Shown here in pieces: positions 29,899 through 36,192 of a stretch of 64,000 nucleotides of DNA. The notes beneath the pieces are model-generated. The model worked only from the letters and a program-made list of their open reading frames with translations, did not search any database and was not told the origin of the DNA. Source of the stretch: RGIG1681 sp017467625. GTDB taxonomy: Bacteria > Bacillota > Clostridia > Christensenellales > UBA1242. Made by a program: the position numbers and the translations under genes. The stretch is from positions 259,995-323,994 of the forward strand of contig JAFUSN010000003.1 of the NCBI GenBank assembly GCA_017467625.1, in the 5' to 3' direction. Each line of letters begins with the position of its first letter. Position 1 is the stretch's first letter.

Positions 29899-30447
29899 AT
29901 TTTTATAATTTTTCTTTTTAAAGTTATCAAAAACAAATTCATCAGCCTTAAATAATAAAAATTCATTCATGGCTCTTTCAATCATTGATTTATCACGCTT
30001 AAGTAATCTTGCCTTCATAACATCTTCATAGTCCAAAAATTCCATTTCAATGTCACCATCATCAAATTCACCTGAAAGACCATGATTATTATTTTTAAAC
30101 TCTCTAAATCTACAAAAATAGAAATATTCAACTCTATTTGAATCAAATATAATTCCATTATAATTAAAATTTTTAGCTGTATGATAATATTTTCCAACAA
30201 TTTTAATTGGTAAAATATCAGCTCCAGTTTCCTCAAAAACCTCTCTTAAAACTGTTTCATGCACAGACTCATTGTCTTCAAGTGTTCCACCTGGAATTGA
30301 ATAACCATTATGGCGTTTTGAATGCAACAACAAAATTTGCCCCATTTCGTTTATAATTATTCCACGAACCTTTTTGGTGCATTTTCCCTTTAAATAATTT
30401 TCATAATATAACTTTGATTTATCTTCAAAATATTCTTTAGACGACAT
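29884..30447 (-). CDS. Nudix hydrolase
   Basis: Hydrolyses nucleoside diphosphates linked to another moiety; the exact substrate cannot be read from the sequence. From the ATG at 30447 the protein has 187 residues. The Nudix box GX5EX7REUXEEXGU is complete: G54, E60, R68-E69, E72-E73, G75 (GGTLEDNE, then REVFEETGAD). The usual strand-loop before it (RGIIINEMGQILLLHSKRH) is present. The ATG at 30447 is preferred over the in-frame TTG at 30474 because TAAGGA (30460-30455) lies 7 nt before it, inside the extended frame. It is the second gene of a two-gene operon, 50 bp after the esterase. Its stop codon lies in the loop of the shared terminator. Confidence 0.92.
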   Translation of the reverse strand: MSSKEYFEDKSKLYYENYLKGKCTKKVRGIIINEMGQILLLHSKRHNGYSIPGGTLEDNESVHETVLREVFEETGADILPIKIVGKYYHTAKNFNYNGIIFDSNRVEYFYFCRFREFKNNNHGLSGEFDDGDIEMEFLDYEDVMKARLLKRDKSMIERAMNEFLLFKADEFVFDNFKKKNYKNKNEG

Positions 30448-30497
30448 AAAACTATCCTTAGAAAATAATAGCAATAATTATTCTTTTTGTCAAATAA

Positions 30498-31460
30498 TCA
30501 TCTTGGTTGTTTTTTTGAATAATGATTTACTGCATACTTAAATCCGTTTAATAAAAATTCTTTTGATTGCTTACCAACCCTAGTTTTTTTCCCAATAACA
30601 TCAAAGACATGATAACACCCATTGAAAATTTTAAAATCAACTTTAATTTTATGTTTTTTTAATTGTTCAACATAGTTTTTAGTTTCGTCTAAAAACGGGT
30701 CCAAATCGCCAACATAAGATAATGCTGGAGGAAGATTAGAATAATCAGTTTCAAGAGCTGGAACAGCATATTTATCCGGTTTTAGTTGATTTTTTAAATA
30801 TGTTTTCCATGCAACACGGTTTGATTTTGTGTTCCAAACTGGCATTGTATTATTTTTTGATGAATTTGTTTCTCTAGAATCCAGCATAGGATAAATTAGA
30901 ATTTGAAAAGCAATCGCAAATTCTCCCCTGTCACGAGCAAGAAGTGTCAAAGCTGCCGTTAGTCCACCGCCTGCAGAATCTCCACCAACAAAAATTTTTG
31001 ATGAACTAATACCAATTGTTTTTGCATTTGTAACCATCCACTTAAGTGCCAAATAAACATCATTAAGCGCTGCAGGAAATGGTTTTTCAACAGACCTCGT
31101 ATAGTCAGGTGCAACAACAATACAATTTTCTGCTTCAACAAATTGCTTAATGAAATAAATATCCTGTTCAGGAACACTCATTGCATACCCACCGCCATGA
31201 ATCCACAAAAGTCCAACTGCATTTTTAACGGGTTCCTTTGGAGTGTAAACACATAAACGAAGCTCAGATTTATCTTCCCTTTTTATAAAAAATTGTGAAT
31301 AACTTATTTTTTTTGTTAAAGCTCTACCTTTAAACATTAAATCCGTAACTTTATTTATGATCACAAATTTTTTCTTTGTGTATTTTGGCAATAAAAAATT
31401 AATAATTGAAGCTGGTGTTCTAAGTTCTTTATCTATTTTATTTTTATCTAAACCATTCAT
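30498..31460 (-). CDS. Alpha/beta-hydrolase, HSL (lipase/esterase) family
   Basis: A carboxylic-ester hydrolase of the hormone-sensitive-lipase group, 320 residues from the ATG at 31460. Seen: oxyanion motif HGGG (residues 88-91, LLWIHGGGYAM), nucleophile motif GDSAG with Ser162 (VGGDSAGGGLTAAL), acid in VGDLDPFLDE (Asp254) and His284 in CYHVFD. This is the full catalytic set in the family's order and spacing. No signal peptide, so probably cytoplasmic; the substrate is unknown. The longer reading frame from a TTG at 31478 is rejected because that stretch contains the -10 element itself (TGTTATAAT 6 nt before the ATG). There is no Shine-Dalgarno site. It is the first gene of an operon with the Nudix hydrolase and ends with TGA, which shows TGA is a stop in this genome. 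Confidence 0.92.
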   Translation of the reverse strand: MNGLDKNKIDKELRTPASIINFLLPKYTKKKFVIINKVTDLMFKGRALTKKISYSQFFIKREDKSELRLCVYTPKEPVKNAVGLLWIHGGGYAMSVPEQDIYFIKQFVEAENCIVVAPDYTRSVEKPFPAALNDVYLALKWMVTNAKTIGISSSKIFVGGDSAGGGLTAALTLLARDRGEFAIAFQILIYPMLDSRETNSSKNNTMPVWNTKSNRVAWKTYLKNQLKPDKYAVPALETDYSNLPPALSYVGDLDPFLDETKNYVEQLKKHKIKVDFKIFNGCYHVFDVIGKKTRVGKQSKEFLLNGFKYAVNHYSKKQPR

Positions 31461-31466
31461 AAAAAG

Positions 31467-31494
31467 ATTATAACACAAAGAAAATAAAATTCAA
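31467..31494 (-). promoter_or_regulatory. Extended -10 promoter of the esterase operon (leaderless)
   Basis: On the - strand TTGAAT (31494-31489, 4/6 of the -35 consensus), a 16-bp spacer and TGTTATAAT (TATAAT at 31472-31467). The ATG at 31460 follows after exactly 6 nt, the same geometry as at 27878, and no ribosome binding site is present. Confidence 0.72.
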
Positions 31495-31503
31495 TAAAAA
31501 TTC

Positions 31504-31532
31504 TTGCAAAAAATAATAAAGTATGTTATTAT
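31504..31532 (+). promoter_or_regulatory. Promoter of tRNA-Leu
   Basis: TTGCAA (31504-31509), a 17-bp spacer and TATTAT (31527-31532), with TGT directly before the -10 making it extended. The start should be near 31539, about 10 nt before the mature tRNA. It is arranged back to back with the esterase promoter. Confidence 0.7.
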
Positions 31533-31548
31533 ATCCTCGTTTAAAGAA

Positions 31549-31634
31549 GCCGGAATGGCGAAATGGTAGACGCACAAGACTCAAAATCTTGCGAGGGAAA
31601 CTTCATGTGGGTTCAAGTCCCACTTCCGGCACCA
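31549..31634 (+). tRNA. tRNA-Leu (anticodon CAA)
   Basis: 86 nt including an encoded CCA. The acceptor arm GCCGGAA pairs with TTCCGGC. The D-arm contains GGTAGACGC, and the anticodon loop is CTCAAAA in a CAAGA/TCTTG stem, giving anticodon CAA for UUG. A long variable arm typical of class II tRNAs (CGAGGGAAACTTCATGT) and a T-loop GTTCAAGTC follow. It has its own promoter and terminator, so it is a single-gene unit. Confidence 0.97.
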
Positions 31635-31636
31635 GT

Positions 31637-31670
31637 AAAAAAAGATTGGATAAATTTCCAATCTTTTTTT
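31637..31670. terminator. Bidirectional terminator of tRNA-Leu and the cysS operon
   Basis: Perfect 14-bp stem with 7 A and 7 T at the ends (31637-31650 with 31657-31670), core GATTGGA/TCCAATC, 6-nt loop. It ends tRNA-Leu transcription on the + strand, and on the - strand lies 57-90 nt beyond the stop of the Nudix-like gene. Confidence 0.93.
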
Positions 31671-31726
31671 TATAAAATTAATAAAATTAACGGCAATTAC
31701 ATAATTTTTAGAACAAATTTGCGTTT

Positions 31727-32455
31727 TTAATATAAAATTGATCCATCATTATCATCAGCATGTGAAACAAATTCCTCTTCACTTTCCTGATGTTTTTTTA
31801 CAATTCTTTGCATTTTTTCTTCTTCAATTAACTCTTTCTTTCTAATATCTGCATATTTAATTATAGCATTTAAAATTGGATTATATTTTTCATAAGTATC
31901 TTCATCGCTATTTTCATAAATATCGTCAATCGTAAGGAAAATTTTCTCCCCCTCTTCATTTGGTGATACTTTATAAGCAATTATTTCACCAGTTCTAGTA
32001 TTAAGCAAATTTAATATACCTTTGGCATTTGCTTTAATTAAACCTGTTGTATCTGGATTAAAAATAAAAAATGTCGCATCATTTTCAAATTCACCAATGT
32101 AATCACATAAAAAATAATTTTCGCGCAGTTCTGAATCATCTGTATAAACTTTATGAATCTTAACTTTTTTAAGAGAAACCTGTTCAACATTTGATGTGGC
32201 AGGAAAATGAATTCCAAGTTTTTCATACATTCCTCTATCAAAGCAATTTATAACACTTTCTTGTGAAAGTAAATGAACTTCATTAAGACAATCAGCCTTA
32301 TTCCCTTCAGCTCTAACTCTTAAATAAATATTTCCATTGTTATCATAAAGCCATGAACGAATAATTTTATGCCATAAACCCTTATAATGAACATCGTGTT
32401 CATCTTCTGCAGATTGAAAAACACCATTTTGATCAAATGTATCATAAAATTCCAT
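31727..32455 (-). CDS. Nudix-fold protein with a degenerate catalytic box
   Basis: 242 residues. The N-terminal half matches the Nudix/isopentenyl-diphosphate-isomerase-like layout: YDTFDQNG, then KGLWHKIIRSWLYDNNGNIYL (residues 25-45), typical of enzymes with the 'GLWH...W' start. The Nudix box (about 60-82) reads V-x5-E66-x7-R74-G-M-Y-E78-K-L-G81-I. Compared with GX5EX7REUXEEXGU, the first Gly, the Glu of RE and the second Glu of EE are lost, so metal binding is probably impaired and the protein may be a regulator or pseudo-enzyme (inference). The C-terminus is a charged, likely coiled segment (about 205-242). TAAGGAAG (32470-32463) is a good ribosome binding site 7 nt from the ATG and overlaps the cysS stop codon, so the gene is in an operon with cysS. 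Confidence 0.75.
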   Translation of the reverse strand: MEFYDTFDQNGVFQSAEDEHDVHYKGLWHKIIRSWLYDNNGNIYLRVRAEGNKADCLNEVHLLSQESVINCFDRGMYEKLGIHFPATSNVEQVSLKKVKIHKVYTDDSELRENYFLCDYIGEFENDATFFIFNPDTTGLIKANAKGILNLLNTRTGEIIAYKVSPNEEGEKIFLTIDDIYENSDEDTYEKYNPILNAIIKYADIRKKELIEEEKMQRIVKKHQESEEEFVSHADDNDGSILY

Positions 32456-32467
32456 AACAAAACTTCC

Positions 32468-33874
32468 TTATATTTTTTTATCGGTGACATTAATGTTTAG
32501 TTCAACCAATTTATCACGTATAAAATCTGACAATTGGTAATTTTTTTCAGCTCTAAGTCTGTTTCTAATTTCTAAAACTAAATTTAAAAGTTCATCGTTA
32601 CCCTTATTCTCTTTAGTTTCAATATCAAATTTAAAATTTAAACCTAAAACACTTTCAAAAACATCCGCAATTGTAAGTGCTTGATTTAACAACTTAGTAT
32701 TTGAGTTTACAAATAATTGAGATAAAACTTTTGAAAATTTAATTAACTCAGCAATTGCAAGTGGTGTGTTAAAGTCATCATCCATTCCAGCTTTAAAATT
32801 ATTCAAGATTTCAATAAGTTCATCATCAACAACTTCTTCTTTTTGAGTCGCAACACTGCGTAACTTAGAAATATTTTCAGAAATTTTTTCATATTGTGAT
32901 TTAATTGCTGAAATTGCTTCAAAACTGAAATCAACAGGCTTTCTATAGTGGAATTGAAGAATAAAATATCTAACAAGCATAGGATCAAAACTCTTAAATA
33001 AATCTTCAAGAGTTATAAAATTTCCAAGACTTTTTCCCATCTTTGTTCCATTAACAGTAACTAGATTATTGTGCATAAAATAATTTACAAATGGTTTTCC
33101 ATTAACAGTTTCACTTTGTGCAATTTCACTTTCATGATGAGGAAAAATATTATCAATTCCACCACCATGAATATCAAATGTTTGGCCTAAAAATTTACCA
33201 CTTAACACAGAACACTCAATATGCCAACCTGGATATCCCCATCCCCATGGTGAATTCCATTTCATTATATGACCACCAACTGCAGTTTTCCATAGCGCAA
33301 AGTCTTCAGGATTTTCCTTATCGTCTGCAACTGTAATACGCTCACCTGATAAGTTATTTTCAAGTTTTCTTCCAGAAAGTTTTCCATAATCACTATCTTT
33401 ATGAACTGAAAAATAAACATTACCTTCTTTTGTTACATATCCATATCCTGAATCAATAATTTTTTTGATAAATTCAATCATTTCAGGAATAAACCCAGTT
33501 GCTCTAGCACTAATAGATGGCCTTTTAACACCAAGTTTGTCCATTTTTTCAAAATAATCAACTTCGTAGCGATAAGCAAGTGCATATGGATCAACATTCT
33601 CTTTTTTTGCCTGTTTTAAAATTTTATCTTCACCATCATCAGAATCGCCAACTAAATGACCAACATCAGTGATGTTTTGAACATATTTAACTTTATAACC
33701 TAAAAATTCTAAATATCTCCTAACAACATCAAAGTTGACATAACTGCGTGCATGACCAACATGTGGTGGACCATAGACTGTTGGTCCGCAAACATACAAA
33801 CCAACTTGACCTTCGTTAATCGGATGAAAAACATCTTTTTTTCGTGTAAATGAATTATAAATTGAAAGTGCCAC
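32468..33874 (-). CDS. cysS: Cysteinyl-tRNA synthetase
   Basis: Charges tRNA-Cys with cysteine using ATP, in the cytoplasm. 468 residues, the normal length. Seen: VCGPTVYG with zinc ligand Cys29; HIGH-type motif PHVGH (37-41); Cys221 in WHIECS; HGGGIDNIFPHHESE with the remaining zinc ligands His246 and Glu250; and the second signature KMGKS (278-282), a mild variant of KMSKS. The insert VGHLVGDSDDGEDKI is typical of one cysS subtype. The start is a GTG at 33874: GGAGG (33883-33879) lies 4 nt upstream and the overlapping ATG at 33876 is out of frame. First gene of an operon with the Nudix-like gene 12 bp downstream. Confidence 0.97.
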   Translation of the reverse strand: MALSIYNSFTRKKDVFHPINEGQVGLYVCGPTVYGPPHVGHARSYVNFDVVRRYLEFLGYKVKYVQNITDVGHLVGDSDDGEDKILKQAKKENVDPYALAYRYEVDYFEKMDKLGVKRPSISARATGFIPEMIEFIKKIIDSGYGYVTKEGNVYFSVHKDSDYGKLSGRKLENNLSGERITVADDKENPEDFALWKTAVGGHIMKWNSPWGWGYPGWHIECSVLSGKFLGQTFDIHGGGIDNIFPHHESEIAQSETVNGKPFVNYFMHNNLVTVNGTKMGKSLGNFITLEDLFKSFDPMLVRYFILQFHYRKPVDFSFEAISAIKSQYEKISENISKLRSVATQKEEVVDDELIEILNNFKAGMDDDFNTPLAIAELIKFSKVLSQLFVNSNTKLLNQALTIADVFESVLGLNFKFDIETKENKGNDELLNLVLEIRNRLRAEKNYQLSDFIRDKLVELNINVTDKKI

Positions 33875-33996
33875 ATTTCCTCCAAAAATAAAAGTGAGCA
33901 GTTATCTACCCACTTTAATTAGACAACTGAAAGAAACCTTATCTAAGGTTAAAATTCTACTAATACAAATAACAATGTCTAATCATAATATTACCT
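33875..33996 (-). promoter_or_regulatory. cysS 5' leader with terminator-like hairpin
   Basis: About 120 nt of untranslated leader. It holds an outer pairing ATTAGACA / TGTCTAAT enclosing a small hairpin AACCTT-AGAT-AAGGTT. It then has AAAGTGGG (33916-33909) pairing with CTCACTTT (33898-33891, one G-U) and TATTTTT, directly followed by the GGAGG ribosome binding site. This layout suits attenuation, and cysS genes of Firmicutes are often under T-box control. The conserved T-box sequence (GGTGGNACCGCG) is not present and the leader is short, so T-box identity is not supported. The hairpin could simply end transcripts coming from the flavoprotein gene upstream. Confidence 0.45.
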
Positions 33997-34002
33997 AACT
34001 TG

Positions 34003-34032
34003 ATTATACACTAAAAAATAAAATAGTGTCAA
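34003..34032 (-). promoter_or_regulatory. Consensus promoter of the cysS operon
   Basis: TTGACA (34032-34027) and TATAAT (34008-34003), both perfect, with an 18-bp spacer. Transcription should begin near 33996. The -35 lies only 6 bp from the stop codon of the flavoprotein gene. Confidence 0.85.
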
Positions 34033-34038
34033 GCATTG

Positions 34039-36120
34039 TTATAACCTGGTGCTAACATAATATGTAGATTCAATTTCCTCTTGTAAATTTGAAATTTTTA
34101 ATGCATTACCCACCAAAAAAACTTCTTTTGAAAAATTAGAATTTAAAATCTCAACAAATTCATTTAAATTTGAAAACAACTCTGGCTCATAAACAAATAA
34201 ATCCATATCAATAGATTTTGCAATTTTTTCAAAATTAAAATTTTTAGTAAAAGTTTTATTAAAAAAATCAAGTGCAAAGTTATATGGGTTTTGTTTTCTA
34301 TTCATAACAATTTCAACTGAGTCCTCTTGAATTCTAACAAGATCATAAAATTGATAAATTGGAATTTGAATTTCATTGATTTTATACATATAAAACATTA
34401 ATCTATCATTAATTATATTTTTTAAAAAATTGCACGATTTAATCATTATTGATATGTTTTTACATAATTTTTGTAGTAAAATTGCAGTTTTTAATCCAAA
34501 TTCAGAATTAATAAACAACACAATATTTTTGTTTTTTAAAACACTTTTATTTAGATTTAGGATATCAAATAAATTAAAAACATTCTGCAAAACAACGCCT
34601 TCAACAATTAAATTTTTTTGTAGATATCCAGTTGCAAAAATTATTTTATCATACATATCAATTGTTTGTTTTTTTACAGTAAATTGTTGATTGCAAAATA
34701 AATTAATTTTATTTTTATTTACAAATGAAAAAAATTCCTTTTGAATAAATTGATTGAATTTTTTTAAACTATAGTCTAATCCAAATATTTCCTTAATGAT
34801 TGAATTGTTATTTACACTTTTGTTTTTTTCAAAAACATCAACACAAGCCCCTCGTTTTGCAAAATTTATTGCTGAAACCATTCCACTTATTCCAGCTCCA
34901 ACAATTAAAATTCGTTTTTTATTTAAATCTTTTTCACATTTAAATGTGTTGAATGTATCAGGATTTATTGCGCATGTATTAAGCTTAAACTTTTTTGCAC
35001 AATATGTGCAATATGAACACTTAATACATTTTTCTTCACTTCTTGAAATTATATAGTTATTTGCTGCCAATATCTCTTTAGTGACATCAAACATATTACT
35101 AATGCCTTCATTGTAATAATCACACATTTCATTTTTTGATCTATAATTATCTTTTACAATTAATAATGGATTTTCGTTACTCAAAGTTTTAATTTTGTTA
35201 TCCACAAAAAATCTTTTTATTTTTTTCATTTCATTTTCAAAAATTTTTGTAGATTGAAATTCATTAAACTCTTTTAAAAATTCCGTTTCAAATGTTCCAC
35301 ATTCAAATATAAAACCATCTGAACCAGCTTCAACCAACTTTTTCATTAAGTTATAAAAATTTTTTCTATCAAACGTTTTAACTTTTTTTAATGCTCTTAT
35401 TTTTTGTTTAATCATTTTAAAATAATATTCTAGAAAACTTTCTATTGGTAATTTAATCAATATCACCCCATCGGTAATTTTTTTTAGTAATGTAATAAAT
35501 TTTATAAGCAAATCAAAAATCGAATTAAAATATCCATATTTTCTTAAATTAAATTCATTTGACGAAAACTCACCAATTATACTATAAAGTGTTGCATCAA
35601 TCACAAAACCATCAACGCCAGCAAAACTTACATATTGTGCCACTTTTTCCATTTGTTCAATCATTTTACAACAAAAACCATCCGACGTTCTTATTGATGG
35701 CATTTTTGCCGTTAAATATGATTTAATTGAGGACGGAGAACTTGAAAATATCCCAAATACTTTATTTTGATAATCACCACGACCATAAATCGATTTAAAA
35801 TTGAACAAAAACTTACTTCCATGTGAATGAATTATATCAATAACTTTTTTAAGCTTTTTCATATTTGAATTATTAAGGCAAAAATTGCTGTTATAACCGT
35901 TTTTATCTGCATTGCCTAAACCGAGATAAAATCCACCGCTTATAATTGTTCCAACACTTGTTTTTGCCAAGTTATTGTAATATTTTAAAAATTTATCATT
36001 AAAATTTCCATGCTCATCATAAAATTCACATTCTGTTAAATTTTCAAATATGAATTTATTTTTAAAAACCTTGTTGTTGTGTTCAATAGGAGTAAATAAA
36101 ATATCATAGTTATTTTCCAT
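34039..36120 (-). CDS. Divergent FadH/Old-Yellow-Enzyme-like flavoprotein
   Basis: 693 residues from the ATG at 36120. The layout is that of 2,4-dienoyl-CoA reductase and trimethylamine dehydrogenase relatives: an N-terminal TIM barrel (about 1-340), a Cys-rich iron-sulfur segment, then an FAD domain with VGAGISG (408-413) and a second nucleotide domain. Several family hallmarks are eroded. The usual barrel motif H-A-A-H-G-Y reads DATLYS (175-180), the HxGR-type loop reads KSIYGRG, and the second dinucleotide fold (IVLFINSEFGLKTA) lacks GxGxxG. The cluster segment CIKCSYCTYCAKKFKLNTC has cysteines spaced 3-3-3-9 (365, 368, 371, 374, 383), not the usual CxxCxxxC. The protein is unusually rich in Lys, Phe and Asn. 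It may have a changed reaction or be decaying. No ribosome binding site precedes the ATG; the longer frame from a TTG at 36147 is less likely. Confidence 0.8.
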   Translation of the reverse strand: MENNYDILFTPIEHNNKVFKNKFIFENLTECEFYDEHGNFNDKFLKYYNNLAKTSVGTIISGGFYLGLGNADKNGYNSNFCLNNSNMKKLKKVIDIIHSHGSKFLFNFKSIYGRGDYQNKVFGIFSSSPSSIKSYLTAKMPSIRTSDGFCCKMIEQMEKVAQYVSFAGVDGFVIDATLYSIIGEFSSNEFNLRKYGYFNSIFDLLIKFITLLKKITDGVILIKLPIESFLEYYFKMIKQKIRALKKVKTFDRKNFYNLMKKLVEAGSDGFIFECGTFETEFLKEFNEFQSTKIFENEMKKIKRFFVDNKIKTLSNENPLLIVKDNYRSKNEMCDYYNEGISNMFDVTKEILAANNYIISRSEEKCIKCSYCTYCAKKFKLNTCAINPDTFNTFKCEKDLNKKRILIVGAGISGMVSAINFAKRGACVDVFEKNKSVNNNSIIKEIFGLDYSLKKFNQFIQKEFFSFVNKNKINLFCNQQFTVKKQTIDMYDKIIFATGYLQKNLIVEGVVLQNVFNLFDILNLNKSVLKNKNIVLFINSEFGLKTAILLQKLCKNISIMIKSCNFLKNIINDRLMFYMYKINEIQIPIYQFYDLVRIQEDSVEIVMNRKQNPYNFALDFFNKTFTKNFNFEKIAKSIDMDLFVYEPELFSNLNEFVEILNSNFSKEVFLVGNALKISNLQEEIESTYYVSTRL

Positions 36121-36126
36121 ATTAAA

Positions 36127-36132
36127 ATTATT
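36127..36132 (-). promoter_or_regulatory. Possible -10 of the flavoprotein gene (leaderless)
   Basis: AATAAT (36132-36127, 5/6 of TATAAT) lies exactly 6 nt before the ATG at 36120, preceded by TGTT. The -35 is weak. It repeats the promoter-to-ATG spacing of the genes at 27878 and 31460, and no Shine-Dalgarno site is present. Confidence 0.4.
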
Positions 36133-36166
36133 AACAATTTGTAACAAAATAGTCTAAATACAAAAT

Positions 36167-36192
36167 AAAAAGAGGGGTTTTCCCCTCTTTTT
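36167..36192 (-). terminator. Rho-independent terminator of the right giant
   Basis: Perfect 11-bp stem AAAAAGAGGGG / CCCCTCTTTTT (36167-36177 with 36182-36192), TTTT loop, T-rich tail on the - strand. The hairpin overlaps the TAA stop (36193-36191) of the right giant, so it begins inside the last codon. Confidence 0.92.

Noticed and set aside
30448..30474. Longer Nudix start at the TTG 30474
   Set aside because: The stretch contains the ribosome binding site TAAGGA of the ATG at 30447.
31461..31478. Longer esterase start at the TTG 31478
   Set aside because: These codons contain the extended -10 element, so they cannot be in the transcript.
33884..33996. T-box riboswitch before cysS
   Set aside because: Position and hairpin fit, but the conserved GGTGGNACCGCG element and a full stem I are missing, so only an unclassified leader is reported.
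34430..35056. Two small + strand frames of 86 codons inside the flavoprotein gene
   Set aside because: They are antisense shadows of an AT-rich, Phe/Lys-rich gene; no promoter, ribosome binding site or recognisable domain.
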